Shown: positions 56,223 to 63,740, numbered from the stretch's first letter. The stretch is 64,000 nt of DNA from Hylemonella sp. (GCF_027532185.1 NZ_JAPZSV010000003.1:558001-622000); one strand, 5' to 3'. Notes: generated by a model not told the origin, from the letters alone. Program-made: numbers and translations.

Positions 56223-56414
56223 ATGTTCAAGAAACTGTCTGCCCTGGCCCTCGCCTCGCTGGCCTCCGTCTCGTCCTTCGCTGCTGCGATCGATGTGACG
56301 GACGTCACCGCTGACATCGCCGCCCAGGCCGCCCCGATCGCCGCGATCGGTGCTGCTGTGCTGATCCTGATCGTCGGCATCAAGGCCTTCAAGTGGGTCC
56401 GTCGCGCCCTCTAA
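56223..56414 (+). CDS. Major coat protein (pVIII-like)
   Basis: A 63-aa precursor. A signal peptide MFKKLSALALASLASVSSFA ends in an AxA site; the mature part of about 41 residues has an acidic start (DVTDVTADI), a hydrophobic core (IAAIGAAVLILIVGI) and a basic end (KAFKWVRRAL). This is exactly the layout of filamentous phage major coat proteins. A hairpin follows, as after gene VIII in Ff. Confidence 0.9.
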   Translation: MFKKLSALALASLASVSSFAAAIDVTDVTADIAAQAAPIAAIGAAVLILIVGIKAFKWVRRAL

Positions 56415-56454
56415 GCGCGTCTGAGGATCTCGGAGTCATCCGGGGTCCTCGCTA

Positions 56455-56475
56455 AAGCGCCACCTCCTGGCGCTT
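56455..56475 (+). terminator. Hairpin after the major coat gene (attenuator)
   Basis: AAGCGCCA (56455-56462) pairs perfectly with TGGCGCTT (56468-56475) across a 5-nt loop. There is no T-run. Its place fits partial termination that keeps coat protein mRNA in excess over the genes downstream. Confidence 0.5.
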
Positions 56476-56490
56476 CATCGAGGGCACACC

Positions 56491-56550
56491 ATGGGCATTT
56501 TTGTACTTATCGCAATCCTGGGGGCGGCATGGATCATCTTTACCGCCTGA
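56491..56550 (+). CDS. Possible 19-aa hydrophobic peptide
   Basis: MGIFVLIAILGAAWIIFTA in full: one hydrophobic stretch, overlapping the start of the pIII-like gene in another frame. GAGGG lies about 9 nt upstream. It may be a minor coat peptide or a leader that couples translation; too short for firm support. Confidence 0.25.
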   Translation: MGIFVLIAILGAAWIIFTA

Positions 56551-57941
56551 TAGCGCTGGTCGGCGCGCTCTTCCTGCTCACGCCCCAGGCAAACGCCGCG
56601 TTTCCTGCCACTCAGACCAATACGGACGTTTGCACCTCTGCGCCCTGCTACAAGTGGCGCCTTTATGGCGCGAATGGCAGCACGACCATATCTACCTGGG
56701 AGACCGTCGCCGAGGCCTGCGCCGCTGCCTTTGCCTTCTACCAGCAGAGCGGCTCGTGTGTGCAGCAGTCGTCCACCTCCTACAACTACGTTCTTCCGGG
56801 TGGCTACGTCTACTACGGTGTCGTTGCCCGTATCAGTGAGACCTACACGCCATATCCGCCGACTTACTCTTGTCCTGCTAATGCCACCCTCAATGGCACC
56901 ATGTGCGAGTGCGCCTCCGGTTACACCGAGTCCGGCAATACCTGCGTTCCCCCCGCCCCTGTCAATCAATGCACGGACCTTGCTGCGGCCAATACGCCCA
57001 CTGGTGAGTATTCCGGCAAAGGCGGCGTAGGCACCTATCGGCTGTGCGATACAGCCGGCGTCTCCAGCTCCGGCGATTCGGCCATGCCTGGGTGTGTCAT
57101 CGAGGTCGAAGCTAACTTTGCAGTTGGCCCCGATGGCAATCGAACCTGGGTCGGCATCGGCAAATTCACGGGCGCCAAATGTTCCCCTGATCCTGGTGCG
57201 CCCCCTGCATCAGACGGAGAGCCTGCGCCGCCTACATCCCCCGACAACGGCCAGCCCTCCAACTGCCCCCCAGGCAAGGTTCCCGGCACGGTCAACGGCA
57301 CGCAAGTCTGCGTAGACCCCGGCACGTCCGACCCTACGTCCAAGAAAAGCACCAACACCAACACGACCACTAACCCCGATGGGTCCACTACCCAGACCCA
57401 GCAAGAGACCACGACCAACTGCGCAGGCCCTACCTGCACCACAACGACCACCACCACGACCACGACAACGCCAGCCGGTGGCGGCGCACCCAGCACGGAG
57501 ACCACCACGAGCAGCGGCACATGTACCCGGGGCTCCCCGGGTTGTGGCGATGAAGAGGAAGAGCCGTCAAGGTTCGGCGGCTCCTGTGCTGCGTTCTCCT
57601 GCGATGGAGACGCCATCATGTGCGCCGTTGCCCTTGAGCAGCACAGGCGCAACTGTCAACTGTTCGTGGAGACCTCTGCAGAGTCCGATCTGTACGAGTC
57701 GGAGAAGGGCAAGACCGGCCCGCAGTACACCTCCGAGGACGTCAACCTGTCGCCGTCTAATTTCAGCCAGGTCAACGCGCTAGGCGCAGCCGCTCAGTGC
57801 ATCACGGATAGGACCGTGACTGTCGCCGGTCAGTCCATTGTCCTGCCCTTCTCTCAGGTCTGCAGCACGCTGCAGCACCTCGGGACAGTTCTGATGTTTA
57901 TCAGCTTCTTGGTCGCCTACCGAATCGTTTCAAGGGGGTAA
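56529..57941 (+). CDS. TspB-like adsorption protein (pIII-like)
   Basis: A 470-aa protein. Signal peptide (about 1-23, LIALVGALFLLTPQANA), a cysteine-rich N-terminal region with an EGF-like piece (CPANATLNGTMCECASGYT), a long Pro/Thr/Asn/Gly-rich linker with a run of ten or more Thr (about 305-320), a cysteine-containing domain and one C-terminal membrane span (LGTVLMFISFLVAYRIVSRG). Matches virulence-factor TspB-type proteins that replace pIII in many inoviruses. Likely binds the host receptor, probably a pilus. Confidence 0.8.
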   Translation: MDHLYRLIALVGALFLLTPQANAAFPATQTNTDVCTSAPCYKWRLYGANGSTTISTWETVAEACAAAFAFYQQSGSCVQQSSTSYNYVLPGGYVYYGVVARISETYTPYPPTYSCPANATLNGTMCECASGYTESGNTCVPPAPVNQCTDLAAANTPTGEYSGKGGVGTYRLCDTAGVSSSGDSAMPGCVIEVEANFAVGPDGNRTWVGIGKFTGAKCSPDPGAPPASDGEPAPPTSPDNGQPSNCPPGKVPGTVNGTQVCVDPGTSDPTSKKSTNTNTTTNPDGSTTQTQQETTTNCAGPTCTTTTTTTTTTTPAGGGAPSTETTTSSGTCTRGSPGCGDEEEEPSRFGGSCAAFSCDGDAIMCAVALEQHRRNCQLFVETSAESDLYESEKGKTGPQYTSEDVNLSPSNFSQVNALGAAAQCITDRTVTVAGQSIVLPFSQVCSTLQHLGTVLMFISFLVAYRIVSRG

Positions 57942-57944
57942 GTC

Positions 57945-58244
57945 ATGCCTGTTTTCATCGCCGCCATTGGCGGCATGCTCCTCCAGCTCGTCGGCTCACT
58001 TGTGGGCCGCGTCCTCTTGGCCCTCGGCCTTTCGGTCGTCACCTATAGCGGCATCGATCTGTCGCTGACCTGGTTGAAAGATCAGGCGATCAGTTCGGCC
58101 AATTCTTTGCCGTCCGAGCTGCTGCAGCTTCTCGTCTTCCTCAAGGTCGGCGAGTGCATCAGCATCGTCACCAGTGCTGTCGCCGTTCGCATGCTCTGGC
58201 AGGGCATGGCCTCGGGCAGCATCAAACGCTGGATCTTGAAATGA
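57945..58244 (+). CDS. DUF2523 family minor coat protein (pVI-like)
   Basis: A 99-aa protein with three hydrophobic segments (GMLLQLVGSLVGRVLLALGL; LLQLLVFLKVGECISIVTSA and the preceding region). DUF2523 proteins sit between pIII and Zot in inoviruses and are pVI equivalents that cap the virion with pIII. Stop overlaps the zot start (ATGA). Confidence 0.82.
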   Translation: MPVFIAAIGGMLLQLVGSLVGRVLLALGLSVVTYSGIDLSLTWLKDQAISSANSLPSELLQLLVFLKVGECISIVTSAVAVRMLWQGMASGSIKRWILK

Positions 58245-59293
58245 TCTACTTCACCACGGGCGCCAATGGCGCCGGCAAGACGCTGCTCACCCTCTGGGAC
58301 GTTCGGCAGCAGCAGCTCAAGGAAAACCGCCCGGTCTACTTCCATGGCTTTGACATGGACCCGGCCAAAGCCGTTGAATTCGGATGGCAACCGTTCGAGC
58401 CAGCGAAGTGGCAAGAGCTGCCAGACGGCTCCATCTGCATCTTTGACGAGTGCCAGGCCGACATGCCTGCCGGCAAGACTGCCGCGAACGAACCGCAGTG
58501 GGTCCAGGCCATGGCGGTGCATCGGCGCAAGCGTGGCTTTGATTTCTGGATGATCGCGCCACATCCCTCGCTGGTGTCGCCCTTCGTTCGCCGCCTGGTC
58601 GGTTCCCCCAGCTGGCATCGTCACCTTAAACGCGCCTTCGGCGCCGATGTCGTTTCCGAGCTGAAGTTCGGCACCGTCGATGTCAAGTGCGAGGAACCTG
58701 GTGCCGGTGAGCGCGCCACTGTCAGCATGGTCCCGTACCGGAAGGAGGTCTACACCTGGTACAGATCGGCCAGCCTGCACACCGGCAAGCGCAAGATCCC
58801 GCGTCAGGTGTACGTCCTGTCCGCTGCCGCCCTGCTCGTCCCGGCCCTCGGTTACATGGCCTTCTCCATGCTGCCAGGCGGCTCCAGCAGCGTTATGAAG
58901 CGCCAGGCGTCAGGCCAGGCCGAAAAGACCGCTGCAGGGCCGTCTACGGCCTCTGCCGCGACTCCGAAGGCGGGGCCCATGACGGCCATTGAATACGTGG
59001 CCAGCCACATGCCCCGCATCCCCGGCATGCCGCACACTGCACCGAGGTACGACGAGATCACCAAGCCTCTCGATGCGCCCTACCCTGCCGCGTGCGTCCA
59101 GATGGCCGACAAGTGCACCTGCTACAGCCAGCAGGCCACCAGGTTGCAGACCCCGCAGGACCTGTGCCGCCAGATCGTCGCAGGCGGCTACTTCATGGAT
59201 TGGAAATTGCCTATGCCCCAGGGCGTCCAGGCTGTGAAGCAAGAACCAGCACCGACGCCGCCCGCTGTCGAAGCGGAGCCGGCGCCGTCCTGA
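58241..59293 (+). CDS. zot: Zonular occludens toxin family assembly ATPase (Zot/pI)
   Basis: A 350-aa protein. Walker A GANGAGKT (7-14), Walker B SICIFDE (64-70), one membrane span (about 190-210, VLSAAALLVPALGYMAFSML) and a periplasmic C-terminal part ending in a Pro/Glu-rich tail. This is the morphogenesis ATPase that drives virion export through the inner membrane. The name Zot reflects the family only; toxin activity is not implied. No secretin gene follows. Confidence 0.92.
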   Translation: MIYFTTGANGAGKTLLTLWDVRQQQLKENRPVYFHGFDMDPAKAVEFGWQPFEPAKWQELPDGSICIFDECQADMPAGKTAANEPQWVQAMAVHRRKRGFDFWMIAPHPSLVSPFVRRLVGSPSWHRHLKRAFGADVVSELKFGTVDVKCEEPGAGERATVSMVPYRKEVYTWYRSASLHTGKRKIPRQVYVLSAAALLVPALGYMAFSMLPGGSSSVMKRQASGQAEKTAAGPSTASAATPKAGPMTAIEYVASHMPRIPGMPHTAPRYDEITKPLDAPYPAACVQMADKCTCYSQQATRLQTPQDLCRQIVAGGYFMDWKLPMPQGVQAVKQEPAPTPPAVEAEPAPS

Positions 59294-59309
59294 CTTTTCG
59301 CACGCGAAA

Positions 59310-60341
59310 TCAGCCATGCGCCACCCGCCGCGCCATCTCCAGCAGCGCCGGCAGCGTGTACGCCTGACCCGTCATGCCCAGGATGTAGGCGGCAGTCTCC
59401 CCCTGGCTGGGATAGTCGTTACCAAACCGGCTCAATGCGCACAGCTTCGTCAGCTCGTCCTTGGTCGCCAGCGCCTTGCCGTCGTCGTATTCATCCTCGC
59501 AGATGGCCAGGACCTGGTTGAGCTGCTTCTTGTCCAGGGCGCTGCCCATCTGCTCGAAGTTCGGTGCCTCGGTGTTCTCCACCGCACTCGCCAGCAGATC
59601 AGCCAGCTCCTGGTGCGCGCTCCACTTCGGCGCCGGCGGCTCTGCACCCTGCTCCAGGGCCAGGGACCGCTGCTGTGCCTTGGCCTTCTTGTCCTTGCGC
59701 TCCTGCGCCGCCTCCTCCTTCATCTTCGCCAGCAGCTCGCGGGCCTCCTGGCGCCCGGCCTTGCCCTTGCCGATCTTCTCCGCCAGGTTCATGCCACGCG
59801 GAAACCACTTGCCCAGCTTCTCGATCTGGTTCATCACCAGCAGCGTCTCCAGGTCATTGATGTCGCCGGCCGCCTCTTGCGTGTAGTAGCCCAGCTTCTC
59901 CGAGGCCGTGATCTGCTTGCTGACCCAGGACACCGACTTGCCCAGCAACGCCCCCACCGGCTGCAGCGCCCCGTGCTTCTTGACCAGGCCAGACACCGCC
60001 GCGGCCGTGTCGTGCATGCTCAGCTCCTCCCGCTGGATGTTCTCGATCAGCTGCATCTCCGTGATGGCCTCCGGCGCGATTTCGCCTGCGAAAGCCGGCA
60101 CGTGGGTCAGGCCCGCCAGCTTGGCCGCCCGCAGTCGGCGCTCTCCGGCGATCACCATGAACGTGTCCTCGCCCGGGATCGCACGCAGCAGCAACGGCTG
60201 CAGCATGCCGTGCGTCTTTATCGAGCTGGCCAGCTCGGCCAGGCGGTCGTCGTTGAAGGTCGTCCGCACCTGGGGCGCGGTGTAGATCAGGTCCAGCGGG
60301 ATGAAGTGGACAGCAGGCTTGCTCAGGTCGATGGTTTCCAT
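59310..60341 (-). CDS. ParB-like protein of the prophage
   Basis: A 343-aa protein with AAGGAG upstream of the start at 60341. An N-terminal ParB/sulfiredoxin domain has IYTAPQVRTTFNDDRLAELA and AGERRLRAAKLAGL (phosphate-binding motif), then a helix-turn-helix (VGALLGKSVSWVSKQITASE) and an acidic/lysine-rich coiled region (about 215-250). No ParA is encoded. It is convergent with zot. It may regulate transcription or copy control rather than partition. Confidence 0.8.
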   Translation of the reverse strand: METIDLSKPAVHFIPLDLIYTAPQVRTTFNDDRLAELASSIKTHGMLQPLLLRAIPGEDTFMVIAGERRLRAAKLAGLTHVPAFAGEIAPEAITEMQLIENIQREELSMHDTAAAVSGLVKKHGALQPVGALLGKSVSWVSKQITASEKLGYYTQEAAGDINDLETLLVMNQIEKLGKWFPRGMNLAEKIGKGKAGRQEARELLAKMKEEAAQERKDKKAKAQQRSLALEQGAEPPAPKWSAHQELADLLASAVENTEAPNFEQMGSALDKKQLNQVLAICEDEYDDGKALATKDELTKLCALSRFGNDYPSQGETAAYILGMTGQAYTLPALLEMARRVAHG

Positions 60342-60414
60342 GGTGGCTCCTTTCAGGGTGGTGGCGAAGTTCGAGGGCTTCAAAAAAGTACCCTCTCGCT
60401 TGGCTCCTGGTGTT

Positions 60415-60565
60415 CCCCTTCCCATGGGGAAGGGGCGGAGGGGATGGGGGTCGCCGAGCACGGGAAAAGGGCCTTTGCGGCCCATGTATTTGCACCCCCA
60501 CCAAGTCCCCCGGCACACCTGATCGGGGCGCTTGGTGGGGGTGCGGGCCGCAAAGGCCCTTTTCC
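60415..60565. repeat. Long inverted repeat between divergent ParB-like and recombinase genes
   Basis: Two elements. A 9-bp palindrome CCCCTTCCC/GGGAAGGGG lies at 60415-60435. Then a 103-nt hairpin: 60463-60483 (GGAAAAGGGCCTTTGCGGCC plus C) pairs perfectly with 60545-60565, and 60492-60505 (GCACCCCCACCAAG) with 60531-60544. The left arm carries an 8-nt insertion, ATGTATTT. The loop can add CCCCG/CGGGG. This fills most of the 344-nt gap. Candidate packaging signal, minus-strand origin or protein-binding site. Confidence 0.75.
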
Positions 60566-60685
60566 ACCCCGTAGCCCACGCAGCAGCAAGGCACGTGACA
60601 CCAAGCAAAGCGACTGGCGCGGGCCTTGTCGCGGAGTGGGCGGGGCCAACGCCTACACTTCGGCCTGAGAGGGAGTTAGAACAAG

Positions 60686-61267
60686 GTGTTTGTGGGATAT
60701 GCGAGGGTCTCCACGAATGAACAGGAGACGCACCTCCAGCTCGACGCGCTCGACCGGGCTGGAGCCATCAAGATCTATCAGGAGAAGCGCTCGGCGGTCA
60801 GCTATCGCCCTGCCCTGGAGAGGATGCTGCAGGAGCTGCAGCCGGGGCACGTCGTCCTGGTCTACAAGATGGACCGCCTGGCGCGCAGCCTGCGGGATCT
60901 GCTGCAGATCCTCGACCGCATCGAGGCCGCTGATGCCCGCTTCCGCAGCCTCACAGAGCCGATTGACACCGAGACCCTGGCCGGCCGCATGATGATGCAG
61001 ATGCTCGGAGCCTTCGCCGAGTTCGAACGCGGGATGATTCGTGAGCGCACCATCGCCGGCATGCGCGCGGCCGTCGACCGCGGCGCCAGGCTCGGCCGCT
61101 ACCGCAACCTCAGCCCGGAAGACGAAGCCGACCTGGTGCGCATGTACCTCGAGGGCGATGGCTTCTACTCAATGCAGGCGCTGGCCAATGTGTTCGGCGT
61201 GAGCCTGGCCACGACCAAACGCGCCATCTACCGTGTCACCAAGCCAGGTCATTCCAGCCTCAGGTGA
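60686..61267 (+). CDS. Small serine recombinase (resolvase/invertase type)
   Basis: A 193-aa protein with a GTG start. The catalytic serine is Ser9 in GYARVSTNEQ; the rest of the active site is in YKMDRLARSLRDL and FAEFERGMIRERT. A C-terminal helix-turn-helix (MQALANVFGVSLATTKRAIY) completes the fold. It is the only recombinase in the element, so it may integrate or excise the phage, although tRNA targets are usually used by tyrosine integrases. Confidence 0.9.
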   Translation: MFVGYARVSTNEQETHLQLDALDRAGAIKIYQEKRSAVSYRPALERMLQELQPGHVVLVYKMDRLARSLRDLLQILDRIEAADARFRSLTEPIDTETLAGRMMMQMLGAFAEFERGMIRERTIAGMRAAVDRGARLGRYRNLSPEDEADLVRMYLEGDGFYSMQALANVFGVSLATTKRAIYRVTKPGHSSLR

Positions 61268-61328
61268 ATTGGATGACCCTTTTGGGGGATATGCCAGCTT
61301 CGGTCGTATCCCTAGAATTACTGTAGCT

Positions 61329-61369
61329 GTCTTAGGCGTTTATCGGTATCGTTATCCGCTTTGTTAGAC
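61329..61369. promoter_or_regulatory. GTTAGACG-containing imperfect palindrome upstream of the first cargo gene
   Basis: GTCTTAG (61329-61335) and GTTAGAC (61363-61369) bracket a 41-bp imperfect palindrome (inner arms GCGTTTATC and GTTATCCGC). The right end, GTTAGACG, is the same 8-mer as at 53661-53668. About 140 bp upstream of the first cargo gene. Confidence 0.35.
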
Positions 61370-61510
61370 GCTCTCTGAAAGATTAAGCACTTCGGTGGCA
61401 CGTGCTTAGCGTAAATCAATATGTGCCCGTTATTACGCAAGCATCGTTTAAATTTGCTGATCCTGAGATCTACATCACTTTAGAGTTCACACTTCCACGG
61501 AGACTCTCTC

Positions 61511-61822
61511 ATGGCTGACGAAACAGAAAAGACAAAGGGTATTACCAGCGTCATTCACGCTCTGTTTTCCTTCATCCCGTCTGACTTGAGAGAAATGGTG
61601 GGTGTTTTTTCAGGGCTCGTATTAGCATTTGCGGTTCCAGCAGCCGTAATTCTTGGCGTAATGACCCTGTACTACACAATGCAAAAGTCAAAAATCCAGA
61701 CGGTCGCCTGTTGGCAAGTTCAAATCATTGATAAGCGTGCTTTTCGACTCAACACATGTACTGGTGAGCTTGTTGAGCTCAAGGAGCCTCCTGTTACGGC
61801 CACATCTGGAGTTAAGCCATGA
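61511..61822 (+). CDS. Small single-span membrane protein, prophage cargo
   Basis: A 103-aa protein. A 35-residue N-terminal segment, one or two hydrophobic stretches (VFSGLVLAFAVPAAVILGVM, about 32-55) and a 45-residue tail with two cysteines (ACWQVQ, LNTCTGE). GGAGA lies upstream. Its DNA is clearly lower in GC than the phage genes. Flanked by GTTAGAC motifs at 61363 and 61904. No family recognised. Confidence 0.6.
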   Translation: MADETEKTKGITSVIHALFSFIPSDLREMVGVFSGLVLAFAVPAAVILGVMTLYYTMQKSKIQTVACWQVQIIDKRAFRLNTCTGELVELKEPPVTATSGVKP

Positions 61823-61908
61823 CGTCAGTATTTGAGTCCGTACGCTCTAACCCTGAAGTCGAACGGGACGCCTCGCTAAAGCGCACCATTCCTTACTTTC
61901 TGCGTTAG
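61819..61908 (+). CDS. Possible 29-aa peptide overlapping the attC-like palindrome
   Basis: An ATG overlaps the stop of the preceding gene (ATGA). The frame reads MTSVFESVRSNPEVERDASL and ends in RTIPYFLR before a stop inside GTTAGAC. Short ORFs that run into attC sites are common in integron cassettes, so this may be a by-product of the repeat. Translation doubtful. Confidence 0.2.
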   Translation: MTSVFESVRSNPEVERDASLKRTIPYFLR

Positions 61909-61910
61909 AC
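61845..61910. repeat. Integron attC-like site or operator palindrome
   Basis: 66 bp from CTCTAAC (61845-61851) to GTTAGAC (61904-61910), ends that are complementary over TCTAAC/GTTAGA and fit the RYYYAAC/GTTRRRY core pattern of attC apart from one base. Inside are GTCGAACGGGACGCC, typical of attC left halves, and a small CGC-TAAA-GCG hairpin. No integron integrase is present. It lies directly after the first cargo gene and before the second. Confidence 0.35.
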
Positions 61911-61935
61911 GTCAACAGCGCCGACAGGTCACACT

Positions 61936-63285
61936 ATGAGCACAGAACTCGTATCGGAGATCGACACAGCAATTCGACTGTGGTGCAATGGACGAGGTCT
62001 TGAAGAGACTGTTCTCTGCTCGACTAAAGATGAAGTGTTTGAGTTCGCGGAAGTGCTCATGATGATCAGCCGGCATCACTGCTCATCTCTTGCAGCGAAG
62101 AATGAGAATTTTTCTTTTACGGCAAATTCTGCACTCAGCGGTGGCGGTCATCCATGCGCCTCGCCAGCGTGTCGTGTGCGTAGAGTAGAAAGTCTCACGA
62201 CGTTCGCCTCGCTCTATGCGGATGAGGTCTATATCCAGCAGCCTTTCGAGAGAATTGCATTGAGCGATCCATCGCAGATCATGGAGGTCCATCGGCATGA
62301 TTTGATCGCAGGTATCCAAACCTATGAAATGCTCCGGCCGCTTATCGAAGGTGGAATCGTCAAGTATGCCCACGATGCGAATCCCTTTTGCGATCATCAC
62401 AGCGCGACCGTTGCCGCCCCTCTTCTTCGAAGACTGGCGGCTAAGTCGGATGAGCTTTCCGAGGAGATAACGCGCAGGCTTCTTGAATGCTGCAGCGTGA
62501 AATTCGACCAAAGTAATCCAGAGGATCCCTTCTTTGAGGTGTCAGGGCCGGAGGGGATAGTCGAGCATGGTACGGTTTACTTTCACGCTTACCGCCCTTT
62601 TCCACAGCAGTTTCGCCGCTATCGTCGCATGGGGCCTGTCCACACACTCACCAAATCAGAGATCGAAGATGGCGGTGTTCTAAAGATGGTGGTTCAACCG
62701 ATTGTGCAGGACATCCTCCTGCAGGAGTGGCACACGGCTCTCAATGGTACCTCGTATCTTTCTGATAGCCGAGACCATATGGAGCTGGTGTCGCTCATTA
62801 ATAATGAGTCATTCGCTGCGAACTCGGCGGCTTTTTCTAGTGGGCTAAAGCACTACCTTCCACAGATCTACTCCCAGGACGCTACTGTTCTACTAGCCCT
62901 TCGCGAAAGAGAATCGGAAGCGTTCGCTGTGTATAGGGACAAGTTACGAAGAATGCTGAAGGCAGCACCTTCCTGGGATGAGACAGAGCTTGCGATGGTC
63001 TTCAGAGACGAAGTTCTTCCAGAAATTGCGGTAATCGAAAAAAGGATTCGTGATTGGAAATCCAATGCCAGGAGTCAGATCGGGGAGAGGATTATTTTCG
63101 GTACCGGCGCCGTCACCTTGGGCCTGTACGCAGGGATACTTCCTTCGGATATCGGGCAACTTGTTGCGGCGCTCGGGGGCACATCCGCTGCCGCAGGTGT
63201 TCTAATGGATTGGAACAAGACACTAAAGGACAAGCAGCAAGCTCGCAGCAGTGACTTCTACTTTCTTTGGCAAGCTAGCCAGTGA
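61936..63285 (+). CDS. 449-aa cargo protein of unknown function
   Basis: Not recognised. The N-terminal 90 residues contain several Cys/His (LWCNGRG, VLCSTKDE, SRHHCSS, HPCASPACR) that could bind metal. A middle part has FASLYADEVYIQQPFERI and YEMLRPLIEGGIVKYAHD, a pattern also seen in poorly known proteins. After a helical, charged region (about 310-375) come two short hydrophobic stretches (IIFGTGAVTLGLYAGIL; LVAALGGTSAAAGVLM, about 385-425). GC content is near 50%, unlike the chromosome. Position next to attR is typical of phage cargo, including defence genes. Function not assigned. Confidence 0.65.
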   Translation: MSTELVSEIDTAIRLWCNGRGLEETVLCSTKDEVFEFAEVLMMISRHHCSSLAAKNENFSFTANSALSGGGHPCASPACRVRRVESLTTFASLYADEVYIQQPFERIALSDPSQIMEVHRHDLIAGIQTYEMLRPLIEGGIVKYAHDANPFCDHHSATVAAPLLRRLAAKSDELSEEITRRLLECCSVKFDQSNPEDPFFEVSGPEGIVEHGTVYFHAYRPFPQQFRRYRRMGPVHTLTKSEIEDGGVLKMVVQPIVQDILLQEWHTALNGTSYLSDSRDHMELVSLINNESFAANSAAFSSGLKHYLPQIYSQDATVLLALRERESEAFAVYRDKLRRMLKAAPSWDETELAMVFRDEVLPEIAVIEKRIRDWKSNARSQIGERIIFGTGAVTLGLYAGILPSDIGQLVAALGGTSAAAGVLMDWNKTLKDKQQARSSDFYFLWQASQ

Positions 63286-63395
63286 AATTGCAGACCTTGC
63301 GGTATGCCCTCGAGTTGGCTTATCCATTCGACTCTGGCACGTTGACTGCGTGAATAAAGTCCGGCACGCCGGCCTTTGCATCTGTTGTGCGGAAA

Positions 63396-63410
63396 CCACC
63401 CTCTCCGCCA
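63396..63410 (+). repeat. attR core (15-bp direct repeat)
   Basis: CCACCCTCTCCGCCA, identical to attL in the tRNA-Ser gene. No other part of the tRNA is duplicated here. Confidence 0.9.
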
Positions 63411-63417
63411 AAAAACC

Positions 63418-63445
63418 AACCCCGCTGATGCGGGGTTTGTTTTTT
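63418..63445 (+). terminator. Rho-independent terminator, originally of tRNA-Ser
   Basis: AACCCCGC-TGAT-GCGGGGTT, an 8-bp stem with a 4-nt loop, followed by TGTTTTTT. It lies 8 nt after attR. In the empty site it would lie just after the tRNA-Ser 3' end, so it is most likely the tRNA's own terminator, now 10 kb away. Confidence 0.85.
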
Positions 63446-63740
63446 GTGGATCGGGTGGGTGAGAGCCCACGCCGGGTTCGCTCTAGAACAGTCCGGGGGA
63501 CTGTTCTAGGACGCGCGCAGCGCGGGGGGCAGAGCCCCCGAGAAATCCGCGCAAGACGGATTTCGAGCAATCCCGCGCCTCGCAGGATCGCGGCCCAGCC
63601 CGAGTTCCCAAGCCGCATGGCGATTGCCGGCCTCGGCGTCAAGCCCGCTCCTCTGTGGCGATCAGTTCGTGCAGAAGATGAGCCAGTAAGGCCTGACCCC
63701 CGCCGCAGCAGGGTTGAATCGGCTGCCGCAGAATGGGCCC
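63446..63740. other. Hairpin-dense intergenic spacer
   Basis: No gene seen. CTAGAACAGTCC (63483-63494) and GGACTGTTCTAG (63498-63509) form a perfect 12-bp stem; GGGGGCAGAGCCCCC and GAAATCCG (63542-63549)/CGGATTTC (63557-63564) add two more hairpins. The first could be a palindromic operator; the cluster as a whole may insulate transcription. Confidence 0.55.

Noticed and set aside
57340-57540. ACC/ACG-rich tandem repeat resembling a microsatellite
   Set aside because: It is in frame and encodes the Thr-rich linker of the pIII-like protein, a normal feature of such proteins.
58154-58241. N-terminal extension of Zot
   Set aside because: It would be a wrong-frame reading of the end of pVI; ATG at 58241 overlaps the pVI stop (ATGA) and starts with MIYFTTGANGAGKT, the normal Zot beginning.
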